Notes: generated by a model not told the origin, from the letters alone. Positions 1-11,059 are shown, numbered from the stretch's first letter. The stretch is DNA of 64,000 nt from Chrysogorgia sp. JL179-B06 (GCA_035772405.1 JAYKKM010000472.1:170001-234000), one strand, 5' to 3'. Numbers and translations: made by a program.

Positions 1-205
1 AACCTGGTACTCTCGTCCTTTACAACAGCAAAAGCATTTCGCGTAAACAAAGCGCAATCGTCAATAGTTAGAAGACTTGCGAAAGAATTCTGACAAACGA
101 AACTTGAAAGGGCGAAAAGCACGATCCCAGAAGGCAAAACCGAATGAAAATTTTAGGCAAAACAAAAAATTAATGGTTTTTGTCGTGGTCCAGCCTTCGG
201 TCAAC

Positions 206-353
206 GTACATGCCGAGGTACATGCCGAGGTACATGCCATTCATAATAGGGACATTAAGATTGGCGTTTATCCTATTTACCTCAAACCGCAAACCACGGT
301 TCGAGGTTAGCGGTTTGACGTTAATCGTAATAGGGACACTAAGATTGGCGTTT
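206..353. repeat. Short tandem and direct repeats near left edge
   Basis: Positions 206-238 hold nearly three copies of a 12-bp unit (GTACATGCCGAG). Positions 244-269 and 328-353 are a 26-bp direct repeat starting TAATAGGGACA, with one difference. They lie just upstream of the Harbinger transposase and could be its subterminal repeats. No role can be shown. Confidence 0.6.
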
Positions 354-511
354 GATTAATTTACCACAAACCTCAAATTAAAAAAAACAAAATGGCTGCA
401 TCAAGAAGGTAAGTTGGCGTAAGTTGTCTGCTTCATTTCAGTATTAAACATTTGTATGTGTGTCAGTTTTCCATGTTTAATTTTATTATAAGGCAAGACT
501 TTAGAGATCTC

Positions 512-1993
512 ATGGAAGTAATCGTGTACGATTCGGATAGTGGCGATTCCTCCAGTAGCGACAGCGAAAATGACTTTGATTTCCTTTTTTGTGAAATTGC
601 ATTTGCACCTAAACGGCAGATAGGAAACCTTACAGATATAAGTGATCTGGAATGTGAACAAATGTTCAGGTAAATAGAATGTTTTCCTATATGTAGGTGA
701 CAAGCAAATTATAAACTGCTTGTTTAAAAGTATTTTTTGTCGCACAATAGGTTTCAAAAAAGAGATATGGACCGTCTACTCAATGTTTTACAACTCCCAG
801 CAACTTATACCTGTAAGCAAGGAGCAACCGGAATGGAAGCATTAATGATCATGCTACGTAGATTAACGTACCCAAATAGATGCTGTGATCTTGTTCATAT
901 TTTTGGAAGAGCAGAGGCTGAGCTTACTATGATTTTTAACATGATGAGATTTCCAACTCACGCCATTGGTAACTTTTACTAAAAGTAATTTGGTAATAAT
1001 TTTTATTATTTTCAGATAATAGATGACATCTATAACCGATTTCACCACCTGTTAAACACTCTAGATTTGGTATGGCTTGACCCAGAACTTTTTGCTCAAG
1101 CAATACATGCTAAGGGGCCCCCCTTGATCAATGCTTTGGGTTCATTGACGCTACTGCTATTCGGATTGCACGGCCTATACGTAATCAAAGGATCATGTTC
1201 AGTGGACACAAGAGAATACATTGTTTAAAATTTCAGGTAGAAGTGATTCTATAATTTTATGATTTTAAATCTTTAGAATATCTCTCAAATTTAGTTGCAA
1301 TTTTCTTTTGTAGTCTGTAGAAGTTTCAAATGGTCTCATAGCCAATATGTTTGGACCATTGGAAGGAAGAAGACATGATGCATTCATGTTAGGTGTCAGT
1401 GGTTTATTACCCAGCTTCAACATCTAGTTAAACCTAATGGGAATCCTTACATTCTATATGGTGATCCTGCATATGGAATAAATCGCAATTTATATCACCA
1501 TTGGTTCAGTTTCCTTTGTTCTCTAGTGGCCATTATATCTGATATCAACCTCATAAAATTATTCATGAGGTTGATAAATACTAAACTTCACCAATGGTGA
1601 TATAAGGCGGTTATATACCTTAGACCTCGGTGTTTAAGCGATATATTCGCCCTCGGGTTGATATATCGCTAAAACACCTCGGTCACGGTATATAACCTAT
1701 ACATAATCGCCCCTTACCGTGGAGCTAATCTTACCCCTAATGAACACCTTTTCAACAAAGAAATGAGTAAAGTCAGAATAAGTGTAGAATGGGGTTTTGG
1801 AAAAATATGTCAGTATTTTGCATATTTAGATTTTCGAAAAAATTTTAAAGTTATTTTACAGCCTGTTGGGAAATATTATTTAGTAGGATCTCTTCTTATT
1901 AACTGTCATACATGTCTTAATGGGTCACTCACAGGTTCATATTTTCAGTTGGATCCACCCTCACTGGAAACTGAAAATAATTCTGTTCATTAA
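512..1993 (+). pseudogene. PIF/Harbinger DDE transposase, broken
   Basis: A nuclease of the DDE_Tnp_4 type (PIF/Harbinger) is spread over four or five exon-like pieces. The first opens at 512 with an acidic, serine-rich stretch and ends at a GT donor at 670. The next starts after AG at 750 and ends near 968. The third runs about 1023-1236 and carries the first catalytic Asp region (ending GHKRIHCLKFQ), but a base is missing in a G/C run near 1116-1125, so the frame breaks. The fourth, from 1314, reads EVSNGLIANMFGPLEGRRHD and then YGDPAYG, the second Asp. After a palindromic insertion the gene resumes about 1715 with NEHLFNKEMS and VEWGFG, the third acidic residue. The order D, D, E and these motifs are as in the family. 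The frameshift and insertion make it inactive. Confidence 0.85.
1490..1700. mobile_element. Palindromic foldback/MITE inside Harbinger transposase
   Basis: Two adjacent hairpins sit between the second and third catalytic regions of the transposase. The first pairs TTATATCACCATTGGT (from about 1490) with its complement ending near 1606 and also contains ATCAACCTCATAA facing TTATTCATGAGGTTGAT. The second pairs GGTTATATACC (about 1610) with GGTATATAACC (about 1688-1698), with an inner GCGATATAT stem. The protein frame is lost here and picks up again after it, so this is an insertion. No clear target duplication was found. Confidence 0.6.
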
Positions 1994-2070
1994 GAAAAAT
2001 AAATACAACTTTTGCAAGAAAATGCAGAACAATAACCAACAATGTATATCAAATACAGTAACATGTTTGC

Positions 2071-2352
2071 ATGCCAGTCACATCAAACATTTATCTTTTA
2101 GTAGCATGAGAAAAGCCGTTCTTTCTTCAAACTCTAATTTAAGCCTCTCTTTGCGCTCTTCAGCATCGTCTTCATATTTTTTTCTTCTGAAGTTCAAGTT
2201 CCAATTTGCGCTGTTCTATTTCCTTTTCTTTAAGTTCTGCTTTTCTTTTATACTTATTTTCCAACATTTCCATGGCAGTCAACCTACTGGCCCTACGTCT
2301 CTTAACCCCAACCTTAGGAACTAAAAAGAACAATAGCAAGTTCTCAAAATGT

Positions 2353-2389
<37 letters not shown>

Positions 2390-2600
2390 ACCGGTATGTG
2401 TGTATGTAAATGTACATGTATGGGTATGGGTATAGGTATAGGTAGGGGTATACTGTAGGTATGGTATAGGTAGGGGTATAGGTAGGTAGGTGTATACGTG
2501 TATACATATACGTACATCTATGTTATATCATATATACAATGTATTCTTACCAACTGGTTTAGGTGTTTCATTTTCATCTATCTCATCCTCCGATGAAGAA
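2071..2600 (-). pseudogene. Harbinger second ORF (coiled-coil part), broken
   Basis: Read on minus, 2533-2600 gives an acidic piece (SSSEDEIDENETPKPV) ending at a GT donor. After an AG acceptor near 2320 a highly charged helix follows (MEMLENKYKRKAELKEKEIE, then QRKLELE) down to about 2071, with one frame change. PIF/Harbinger elements usually carry, beside the transposase, a Myb/SANT protein with a charged C-terminal coiled coil; this fits that tail. The upstream part is cut off by the 8.6 kb element that begins at 2606. I infer that this and the transposase at 512-1993 are one old transposon. Confidence 0.55.
2350..2520. repeat. TA/TG/GGTATA microsatellite
   Basis: A run of TATA, then TGTG, then imperfect GTATGG and GGTATAGGTAGG units fills the intron-like gap of the minus-strand Harbinger ORF. 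It is simple-sequence expansion without coding potential. Confidence 0.85.
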
Positions 2601-2605
2601 CTCTA

Positions 2606-2818
2606 TGGCGGCCCAGAAGCGCCATAGCATTTTTTCGCTTATTTTGTTGATAATTATTTTATTTTGATTATCATAGTTAAAATAAAAACAAAGCAAAATT
2701 AAAAAATATTTCAAAATATAACAAAAACAATTCAAATCAAAGCTAAATTCAATCAATCAAATTCAATCAATTCAATCAAAGCTAAATAAAAAATGGCCCA
2801 GAAGCGCCATAGACCAAG
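2606..2818 (+). repeat. Left TIR of 8.6 kb element
   Basis: It matches 11010-11217 in reverse. A motif of about 18 bp, GGCCCAGAAGCGCCATAG, occurs twice in it, once at the outer end and once at the inner end (about 2794-2812). The inner copy is read as codons for AQKRHR at the start of the flanking gene, and the right TIR gives the same peptide on the other strand. Confidence 0.85.
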
Positions 2819-4271
2819 ATGCAAGCCATGTTGTCTCTCTGACAGATCCGTTTTAGTGCGAGTTTTGGTTGTGAATTTCAACATGGCTGACAAACAAAAC
2901 ACATGGAGAAAATTTCAAGAAAAGATGAAAGACAAGCATACAGCAAAGAAAGCGACAAAGCCAACGAAAGGTAATGGCCAAGAAAACGAAAGAGGTGAAT
3001 TAATAGTTCAGCGCCTGAGCTCCGAAGTTCATGGGAAGGCACAAAAATATAGTCGAGTAGGCCCAAGAGACTTTGTCGATTTTGCCAATATTGACATGAC
3101 GGTAGAAAACATCAAAAAGGCATGTACCGCACATTTTAAAGGTAGTATTGAAGTAGGTATGGTCTGTGACATTCTCACGGGTGACCAAGGTCCATCGTGC
3201 AGAACTGTTAAACAAATTCCTAACTTGAAACTTATACATATTCGTTTCATCCCCGAATCTGACGTTGAAGTATTGGAGGACACTAAAATAGAAAGCTGTC
3301 CTAGCATGAGTATAAGGCAGAAGTTTACCAGAAGCGTTAGCCCTCCACCGAGACTGAATAAAAAACCCAAGGTTGCACCTAAACGTTTGTCAGTATCGAC
3401 AATCTTACAACTTGGAAGACTGGTGCAACCCAAAACGACATTGGTTAACTTGTTTTCCTTCCACTTCGAGTCGCTTACTTGGTCAACTGTTCCAGCGCCA
3501 GTAGAGTTCACAATCGATCCCGACGTTCTTGGTGAAGGTGGTTTCAGGAAGGCGTATAGACCAACAACTGTCACAAACGAATTTTCGCATGCTACATGGG
3601 TAATCAAAAGGTACAAGCCAGAAGCACTTGAAGAGATTGAGAAAATCAATGAATCTGTGGATAATCAAACCAAAAAGGTTTGCAATTACACATTAACTTA
3701 TATAATAGTTATAGTTCATAACTATATGTGTTTATTGGGGACATATGCTTGCAAATAGATTTGCATAACCCTCTGACACTCTGTATATAAAATGCTTTTA
3801 GTGATCAGTTAATCAAAATATAATTCATACATCACATTATTTATTTATATCATAACTTAGTTATTTATTTATTTACATACATAACCAAATTCTAAAATGG
3901 TTTCCATAAGTTTGTGTGTGTAAAAATACTAAAATATTTAATTACATAAGTCTCAGTGATTAGTGTGAATATTCATGTTGAATTTGGCTTGGTAAACCTT
4001 ATCCATCAATCACTGACTATTAGTCTGGTGGCTTAGTGCGAAAGTTTGGAAAGATCTATACGTAATGGACAAAAGCGCAAAACTTTGCATGAATGTAGGT
4101 GTGGTAATAGAGCAACTTTAATTGCAGGGAATCCTGAAGTCTAGGAACCAATCATAGTTTTGATTAACATAACATAACCTTCAGTTGTGCAAAGTTTGGT
4201 GCTTTTGTCTAAGCCGAAAGAAATAATTGTGGTGCATCTGTTCGAGGAGTTGGCATTGCTATTAAATCTAA

Positions 4272-4775
4272 TTGCTGCCATCACTCATCTCTGTCAAAAA
4301 GGTGAATGAACGCATTATTGTAGCAACCCTCAGGGGTAATCCAAAAACAGTAGTTATCGCATGCTACTCGCCACACAACTCAAGACCGGAGGAAGAAGTT
4401 GTCACTTTCTATAAGAAGCTTAGTAATGTGATCGAGGACATCCCACTCCACAATATGCTATTTATTGGTGGTGATATGAATGCTCAGATTACCAAACGAT
4501 TCTCTCTCCACAGTACATCGAATAGAAATGGCCTTCTTCTTAATGAGTTTACTGAACAACACAATCTTATTATTGGTAATACCTCCTTCCAGAAGTCGTT
4601 GGGAAAGCTTTGGACTCATAGATCTCCCAAAGGCTTTTTATCACAAATTGACTTTTGTCTATTTCGAAAAAGGTGGCGCAATAGTGTTCATGACTGTCAA
4701 GCTTTCTCCACATCAAACCCAGTTGGTAGCGACCATCGTATTGTTACTGCCAATGTAAAGCTTAGTGTCAGATGA
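4272..4775 (+). pseudogene. LINE endonuclease domain, N-terminally truncated
   Basis: The reading frame gives an exonuclease-endonuclease-phosphatase fold fragment: VIACYSPHNSRPEEEV, then LFIGGDMNAQI and, near the end, NPVGSDHRIV with the catalytic Asp-His pair. The first third of a normal domain, with the catalytic Glu, is not present in frame. It belongs with the reverse transcriptase that follows at 5534. Confidence 0.7.
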
Positions 4776-5533
4776 CCAAAAACATCACTAAAAAAGAAGC
4801 TCTTCTGGCGTGCCCTGTCCTACGATCTGGATTTAGCAACACGTATCGATGACACCATCGCTTCCCGCTTTGAGAATTTACCTCCTGTCAAAAAAGGATA
4901 CACTGAATTCGTGGTTATAGCTAACCAAACAGGTACGGAGCTATTACCAGCTAAGCCTCGTCCTGCTCCCAAAACCGCTGACATTGATCAAGTAACATCT
5001 GCTCGTAAAGCCACCCTGTGAGCCTCCGCCTCAAACATTCAAGGCACCCAGAACAACTTACGGGAAACTTTTGATCATTGTGAAGACCAGCACATCAACA
5101 ATACCCTACTCTCCTTTGAGAATGGTGCAGCAACTCCATCTGCCATAAAGAACGCCTGGAACCTTGTAAAAGAAGTTGGTGGGAAGCGAACACGTAGCAC
5201 AATCTTTGTTGAAGGTGAGGATAGGCTGAAAACTTGGGAGAACCATTTTAAGAATCTTTTGAATGCAGATCCAGATGAGCGAATTGAAGATGAAGTCAAC
5301 ATAGAGAAAATCTTTGACACATTCACATCTATCAAATGTGATGACTTTTCTCAAGCTGAAGGTGATGCTTCAGTTAGACAGATGAAAAACGGAAAAGCAC
5401 CTTCCTGCAGAGTTCTGGAAGTTGAAGAAGATTAAAAAAGAGCCTGCTTAAATTCTGCAATGCCACTTACAACGGCAATCGACCTAAAGAGTGGGGAATT
5501 TCAGGCTTAACACCAATCCCAAAGAAAGGTGAC

Positions 5534-6892
5534 TTGAAGAAAACTGACAACTATAGGGGTATCTCCTTAACCCAAGTTGCCTCAAAGAGTTATCATTGCC
5601 TTCTTAACAGGATTCGCCCAGTAATTGATAAAGTACTTCGTCCCAACCAGAATGGATTTAGACAAGGAAAATCTACATCTTCTCACATCCTTACCCTCCA
5701 TCGAATTGTCGAAGAACTGAAGAATTACAACAAAGAAGCAGTCGTGGCATTCATTGACTTTCGAAAGGCTTTCGACTCGATTGACCGTGGAAAAATGTTT
5801 CAGATCCTAAATGCATATGGTATTCCTCTTGAAGTAGTTGATGCCATTAAAGTTATGTATGAAGATACATCAGCACTAGTAATAACACCTGAAGGTGAAA
5901 CAAATACGTTTTCGATTGACACAGGAGTTCTCCAAGGAGACCCTCTTGCCCCCTTCTTATTTGTCATCTGCTTGGATTATGCTCTTCGCTCTTCGATTTC
6001 TGACTCAGATGGCTTGACCCTGAAAAGACGACGCAGCCGACGCTTTCCTGCAGAAGTTCTAGCAGACCTAGACTACGCTGATGATATAGCTCTTTTAGAA
6101 GATACCATTGCCACAGCACAAGATCTCCTTAATCGTGTTGAGAAATCATGTCAGGGTATCGGCCTCTTCTTAAATGTCACCAGGACCAAGTATATGCACT
6201 TGAATCCTTCCACAGATGAACAGCTTTGTTCTTTTGATGGTTCACCTATCGAATGTGTGACGGATTTCAAGTACCTTGGCAGCTATACAGATTCAGAATA
6301 TGATATGAAAATTCGAATTGGTCTAGCCTGGAGCTCTATTCACTCTCTACAGAAAGTATGGAAAGCACCAATTAAGAGAGAAACTAAAACTGAAGTATTT
6401 AAAGCTTCAGTTGAAACAATACTTCTCTATGGTTCAGAAGCATGGTCATTAAATCTCGCACGATCAAAGAAATTAGATGGTACATACACCAGAATGTTGC
6501 GTATAGTCTATGACATCTCTTGGAGAGACCACTTAACTAATCAGGTTCTCTATGGAAGGCTTCCTCGCATCTCCGAAGTGGTGAAACGTCGACGCCTAGC
6601 TCTTGCAGGACATGTTTTTCGTCATGATGACCCTGCAAGTAGATTTTTGATCTGGTCTCCGGATGATGCAAAACGGCGTGTTGGTCGTCCTTATGTCACC
6701 ATCAAAGATCTTCTCGTGAAGGACACAGGCTTATCAGGCAGTGAATTACTGACTGCATTGCGAGACCGGGAGTCCTGGAGAAAGAAATTTGTGAATACTT
6801 CACCAGTTCCTGTTGGAACTGGAGGACACAATGAATGTATAGAGCTGAGCATTGAGCCACCAGACGATATGCCTTTAATAAATAATTGTTAA
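5534..6892 (+). CDS. LINE reverse transcriptase (RTE-like), long open piece
   Basis: An open frame of 452 codons with the reverse transcriptase blocks in order: DNYRGISLTQVASK, NQNGFRQGKSTSSHI, AFIDFRKAFDSIDR (first Asp), LQGDPLAPFLFVICLDY and LDYADDIALL (catalytic DD). It then has the thumb with FKYLGSYTDS and a C-terminal RRRLALAGHVFRHDD stretch. The protein copies LINE RNA at nicked target DNA. The frame is intact here although the upstream endonuclease is not. It ends about 25 bp before the kinase exon acceptor. Confidence 0.85.
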   Translation: MKKTDNYRGISLTQVASKSYHCLLNRIRPVIDKVLRPNQNGFRQGKSTSSHILTLHRIVEELKNYNKEAVVAFIDFRKAFDSIDRGKMFQILNAYGIPLEVVDAIKVMYEDTSALVITPEGETNTFSIDTGVLQGDPLAPFLFVICLDYALRSSISDSDGLTLKRRRSRRFPAEVLADLDYADDIALLEDTIATAQDLLNRVEKSCQGIGLFLNVTRTKYMHLNPSTDEQLCSFDGSPIECVTDFKYLGSYTDSEYDMKIRIGLAWSSIHSLQKVWKAPIKRETKTEVFKASVETILLYGSEAWSLNLARSKKLDGTYTRMLRIVYDISWRDHLTNQVLYGRLPRISEVVKRRRLALAGHVFRHDDPASRFLIWSPDDAKRRVGRPYVTIKDLLVKDTGLSGSELLTALRDRESWRKKFVNTSPVPVGTGGHNECIELSIEPPDDMPLINNC

Positions 6893-7428
6893 TATTACAA
6901 GTATTAATATTCTTATAGGTCATACAAATGCACCATCTGGCTCAAAATTTTACACAAAATATCACTAAACAAGTTGAAGAAGATGCCTGCCCTGAAACAT
7001 TTGGTCCAACTCTTAACTACAGCACTATTTATTTGGGAAAAATGGCAAGTGAGGAGTGTGAGTGTGGAAGAATTTGTGGATGGCACTTCCACAAAATATA
7101 TTAACAATGATGGATGTGTTTGTGAGGACCAAGAAGATGAATTGGTGCAAAAAGCAGAATGCTTATCACATTTTTCCTATTTAAAGTAAAAAAAACAGGT
7201 TATGGTGGTGGATATTCAAGGTGCAGGATACAATTTATTTGACCCAGAAATTGCCTCTAAAGTTTTGGTTAAAGAAAACGAGGTCATGTTTACAGCAGGA
7301 AATTTGTCTCAGCAAGCTATAGACAATTTTATTGGTTTGCCATATATGTAACAGGTTTTGCAAGTTTCTACATTTAGAACTGCTGAACCAGCAAGAATCT
7401 CAGTAGAGGCTATTTCAGATCAACTGAA

Positions 7429-7568
7429 GCACCTCCGGACATTTTAGCACTAAAATTTTTAGCATTAAAAAATCCTGTTTATTTTATTTAGGATACTAGG
7501 TTTAATTTATGAATAAGACATTTAAACAACGAAGCAGTTCTCTACAGTGCTAAAATGTCCGGAGGTGC
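7429..7568. mobile_element. 140-bp MITE with 23-bp TIRs
   Basis: GCACCTCCGGACATTTTAGC at 7429 is repeated in exact reverse complement ending at 7568, with matching arms of 23 bp. The AT-rich core has no ORF. It lies just after the last kinase motif. No sure target duplication was seen. Confidence 0.75.
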
Positions 7569-8205
7569 GTCAGTGGATCTAGAGAAATTACACAAGAATT
7601 GTCCCATGTAATAGCACCTTTATGTTGCAGACAATATACAGCACTCGTTTTTTAAGATTTTAGCTGTTTAATGCTGTCGAACACTGTTAATGTTATGTTA
7701 CACTGTTTTATTGTTAAAAACTTTCTTATGCAGAGCAGAACTCTAGTGTCAAGTTAAGCACCACATAGTTGGGTACCTTTTTATTATATAATAACAAAAA
7801 TCGTAACGCTGATTTTCTCTGTGTTTTAAAAGTGTTTAGCTGTGCAAAAATTTGTCTTTAAGATACACATATGCATCAGCGCATTGGTCAGGTGCAATGT
7901 GTCCAGGGAAAGGAATTACTCTTTCACATTTCTATAAAATCTTCATCTGTATCCAAAACTCCTGACAATTTAGCTACATCTTCAAGTTGTTCTTCTGTGA
8001 CAGGCCACCCTATTAAAGACAGTACAGTAACATTCACATTCAGTGACACTGAAATATTATATTTGGAAATAATAGAAACCCATTTATCTATTCTAGAACA
8101 GCTGCCCCTTGGCAAATTACCTATGTTAATGACAGACAATATCACTTGTCAAGTCTCAACTTCCATAAACTAAAGGGTTAAAAATATGACTATGCAACTA
8201 CTATA
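7569..8205. other. No gene seen
   Basis: The stretch is AT-rich and has only short chance ORFs on both strands. It lies between the MITE and the tRNA-like array inside the TIR element. No repeat or motif stands out. Confidence 0.5.
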
Positions 8206-9447
8206 GAGTATATATATATATATATATTTCGAGTGTTGCCAGACCAAACCGGGACCAGTTGCGAAAAATGCAACTTAGCGGCCTTCCGGTAGGAATTGAA
8301 TCCGCGACCCTGCGATTGCTAGTGCAGTGCTCTGACCACGGAGCTACGGAAGCCGTTGCCGAGAGCCTAGTCACGAGTTCTGTATATATGGTGGTAATGC
8401 CGGGATAAGATTCTGGGTATATTATAGGTAATATTTGGCATTTCACTCGATCAAACTACATGTTGAAAGGATTTATGGTGAAGGAAAATTTCGAGTGTTG
8501 GAATACATACATTTTAAGACCAAACCGGGACCAGTTGCGAAAAATTCAACTTAGCGGCCTTACGGTAGGAATTGAACCCGCGACTCTGCGATTGCTAGTG
8601 CAGTGCTCTGACCACTGAGCTACGGAAGCCGTTGCCGAGACCCTAGTCACGAGTTCTGTATATATGGTGGTAATGCCGGGATAAGATTCTGGGTATATTA
8701 TAGGTAATATTTGGCATTTCACTCGATCAAACTACATGTTGAAAGGATTTATGGTGAAGGAAAATTGCGAGTGTTGGAATACATACATTTTAAGACCAAA
8801 CCGGGACCAGTTGCGAAAAATGCAACTTAGCGGCCTTCCGGTAGGAATTGAACCCCCGCGACCCTGCGATTGCTAGTGCAGTGCTCTGACCACTGAGCTA
8901 CGGAAGCCGTTGCCGAGAGCCTAGTCACGAGTTCTGTATATATGGTGGTAATGCCGGGATAAGATTCTGGGTATATTATAGGTAATATTTGGCATTTCAC
9001 TCGATCAAACTACATGTTGAAAGGATTTATGGTGAAGGAAAATTTCGAGTGTTGGAATACATACATTTTAAGACCAAACCGGGACCAGTTGCGAAAAATG
9101 CAACTTAGCGGCCTTCCGGTAGGAATTGAACCCGCGACCCTGCGATTGCTAGTGCAGTGCTCTAACCACTGAGCTACGGAAGCCGTTGCCGAGAGCCTAG
9201 TCACGAGTTATGTATATATGGTGGTAATGCCGGGATAAGATTCTGGGTAAATTATAGGTAATATTTGGCATTTCACTCGATCAAACTACATGTTGAAAGG
9301 ATTTATGGCGAAGGAAAATTTCGAGCGTTGGAATACATACATTTTAAGACCAAACCGGGACCAGTTGCGAAACATGCAACTTAGCGGCCTTCCGGTAGGA
9401 ATTGAACCCGCGACCCTGCGATGCTAGTGCATATATATATATATTAT
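8206..9447 (-). repeat. 276-bp tandem array with tRNA-like units
   Basis: Four full units and one partial unit repeat with a period of 276-278 bp; equivalent points are 8280, 8556, 8832, 9110 and 9386. On minus each unit holds a 75-bp tRNA-like segment with an A box (TAGCTCAGTGG), a B box (GGTTCAATTCC) and a near-complete acceptor stem (GGCTTCC facing GGAAGGCC). The rest of the unit is unique AT-rich sequence. The array is bounded by TA microsatellites (8206-8228 and about 9431-9447). It looks like a tRNA-derived SINE family amplified in tandem. Confidence 0.8.
8280..8354 (-). other. tRNA-like segment, array unit 1
   Basis: Pol III A and B boxes are both present. The anticodon stem does not pair cleanly and the 3' acceptor strand has an extra G, so this is a SINE head rather than a working tRNA. 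Further copies are at 8556-8630, 8832-8908, 9110-9184 and, truncated, 9386-9430. Unit 1 differs by single bases (for example CCACGG for CCACTG). Confidence 0.65.
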
Positions 9448-11059
9448 ATGTCCCACCACACTTCTGCAAGCCATATTCTTCTGGAAAACCGTACATGTGA
9501 TTAGGAACCCCATCTGGCAGCAAAGTTTCTTTTTGAACACGGATTCTGTGAGCATTCCACAATGTATCCTTGAACGTGTCCAGTTGTTTTTGTAGTAATG
9601 GTATCATTATAAATGCCAAAAGGTTTCTGTGAATAGAAGTCAAATACAATACTCACGTGATTAAGTGCTGCATACAAGAGCAAATGTAAAGAGTACTACT
9701 CCACACTTATTCACAACAATACAGGGCTAAATTGAGGTACTGTCAGATTAAATTGTTCAAAATTCGATTCTGTGGAAATACTAGGGGAACTGCCGTCCTC
9801 AATAGGGGTGGGGGGCAAGGTTAAAAATGCAATCTGCCAATTTCAGCTAATAAATAAAACTTTTGTCATCCCTTACTCCTACGCAGTCGTCTTTTTATCG
9901 TCTCTCATGGGTGAGCGATACAGGATCAGGTACAAGATAGACGACAAAGAGACGACTACAGGTAGGTATGAGTCAGTGACGTTCCTTAAGTGTGAAACTA
10001 AAAACATTTCACCAACCTGTCTTGTTCACTGTGTGGATCATAATGTGCTTGATGTTTTAGCCAGTTCAGTTGTTGTTTGAAATACTTTTCGAGGCGTTCA
10101 TGGAGTTCCCTCCACCATCGTTCAATCTGTCAAATACAAAAATACAATAAGCTTGAGGTTTAGTTTAAATTGCTAAGTCATAGTTTTAAAAAATGTATGA
10201 TGTATATACTATCTTTTATAAGTACCACCTGGTTAGAAGTAGATGGTCCGTACAGAACTGTGTCCTCTGCATCAGTGTCACCATGGTTTTGACGTAGATA
10301 GGCGTGCATTGTTGCCATCACCCCAGTCTCAGTACCCTTGTCTACTCTAATCATTGAAGCAACCTTCCGTGTTTCATACAGATACTGCAAAAACCATAAA
10401 CCGATCCGTTTTGGGCAAGAGTTTGATGTCCAAATTTTTAACCAAAGTATTTTCTTGCTTGCTGTGTCAATGGAACCATATATTGCTAACGGAAAAGTGC
10501 TATTTTGGTACCCCATAAGTTTATCATGGCCATCCATGGAGTGCACCCAATCAGTTCCTTTTATGACAAAATGTCCCTTTACTCTTCTTTTCTTTTCCAT
10601 CGGCTGTCGTGCTTCAAGACCTTAGTTCCGCGGAACATTAAGATCATGGTCTTGTCTTATTTTATGGCACATTGCCCTATAACCGAGAAGCTGACCAGGT
10701 CCTAATTGTTTTGAAACGGCAGCACTTACTTCTTCCACAGTCACGTCTCCATCTGTTTGGTATATGCCAAAATGCTGTAGCCTTCGGTCTAGAGTCCTCT
10801 TGCTCCACGCGTAGTCAGGGAAATATCGCTGCATGAAACTTAAAATTTCTCTTCGTTGTAGCCCTTGCTTTACATGCTTCTGCAGCTCTTCTTTCAATTC
10901 CATATCGTCAGTCCACATAGAGTTTCTTACTCGCATTGCCGCCGCCATCTTGGATATAAAGAGCTGTTGTACGCCCCCCATAGTACGGCCCCTGTCGCTC
11001 GCAAAGCAGCTTGGTCTATGGCGCTTCTGGGCCATGGCATATTTTGATTTTGTTTTCAT
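9440..11059 (-). pseudogene. Integrase-core (rve-like) DDE transposase, broken, three exons
   Basis: On minus, a helical DNA-binding N-terminus (ELKEELQKHVKQGLQRREIL and RTLDRRLQHFGIYQT) leads to an integrase core: WVHSMDGHDKLMGY (first Asp), MIRVDKGTETGVM (second Asp) and, across a clean GT-AG intron (10127-10228), IERWWRELHERLEKYF (Glu). Exon 2 (10017-10126) is joined through a 390-bp intron (9627-10016) to exon 3 with LLAFIMIPLLQKQLDTFKDT and PDGVPNHMYGFPEEYGL. An in-frame TAA (10622-10624) and an apparent small deletion just after NVPRN, and a TA repeat cutting the 3' end, make it non-functional. It is probably the mover of the 8.6 kb element. IS3EU-like is a possible class, not proven. 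Confidence 0.75.
9885..9965. repeat. Imperfect hairpin in transposase intron 2
   Basis: GTCGTCTTTTTATCGTCTCT near 9887 faces AAAGAGACGACTAC ending near 9962, around a loop with GAGCGATACAGGATC. It lies in the 390-bp intron of the minus-strand transposase and may be a small foldback insertion. Confidence 0.45.

Larger units (their letters stand above)
4216..6896 (+). mobile_element. RTE-like non-LTR retrotransposon in the kinase intron
   Basis: It contains an apurinic-type endonuclease C-half (4272-4775, ending near GSDHRIV), a broken linker region (4776-5533) and a long reverse transcriptase ORF. It lies wholly between the kinase splice donor (3678) and acceptor (6918), in the same direction. 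The 5' end is not defined. The endonuclease lacks its N-terminus and stop codons lie near 4774 and 5021, so it cannot move itself. Assignment to RTE rather than another LINE clade rests on the YADD box and the C-terminal RRRLALAGHVFRHDD region. Confidence 0.75.
2883..7400 (+). pseudogene. Alpha-kinase (MHCK/EF2K family), split by LINE and broken
   Basis: Exon 1 (2883-3677) starts at MADKQNTW, or at 2793 inside the TIR if the upstream ATG is used. Its end holds the kinase N-lobe: LGEGGFRKAYRP (glycine-rich) and WVIKRYKPEAL (lysine). A GT donor follows at 3678. The acceptor TTCTTATAG ends at 6918 and exon 2 resumes in phase with IQMHHLAQNFT, then VEEFVDGTSTKYINN, SHFSYL and MVVDIQGAGYNLFDPEI, which are hallmarks of the alpha-kinase C-lobe. 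Damage: a frame change near 7050, an in-frame TAA at about 7187 and another frame change near 7350 before CNRFCKFLHLELL. The family phosphorylates Ser/Thr in helical targets. As a gene inside a TIR transposon it looks like captured or coded cargo; its role there is unknown. Confidence 0.8.

Noticed and set aside
2206..2409. Plus-strand ORF with a YIYIYIY tail
   Set aside because: Its second half is a translated TA/TG microsatellite and its first half is antisense to the Harbinger coiled-coil ORF.
3029..3649. 206-residue minus ORF opposite the alpha-kinase exon
   Set aside because: It mirrors the kinase coding sequence and has no recognisable domain.
8280..9184. Cluster of functional tRNA genes on minus
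   Set aside because: The A and B boxes are good, but the anticodon stem and acceptor strand do not pair fully and the unit repeats with long non-tRNA sequence, so I treat it as SINE-derived.
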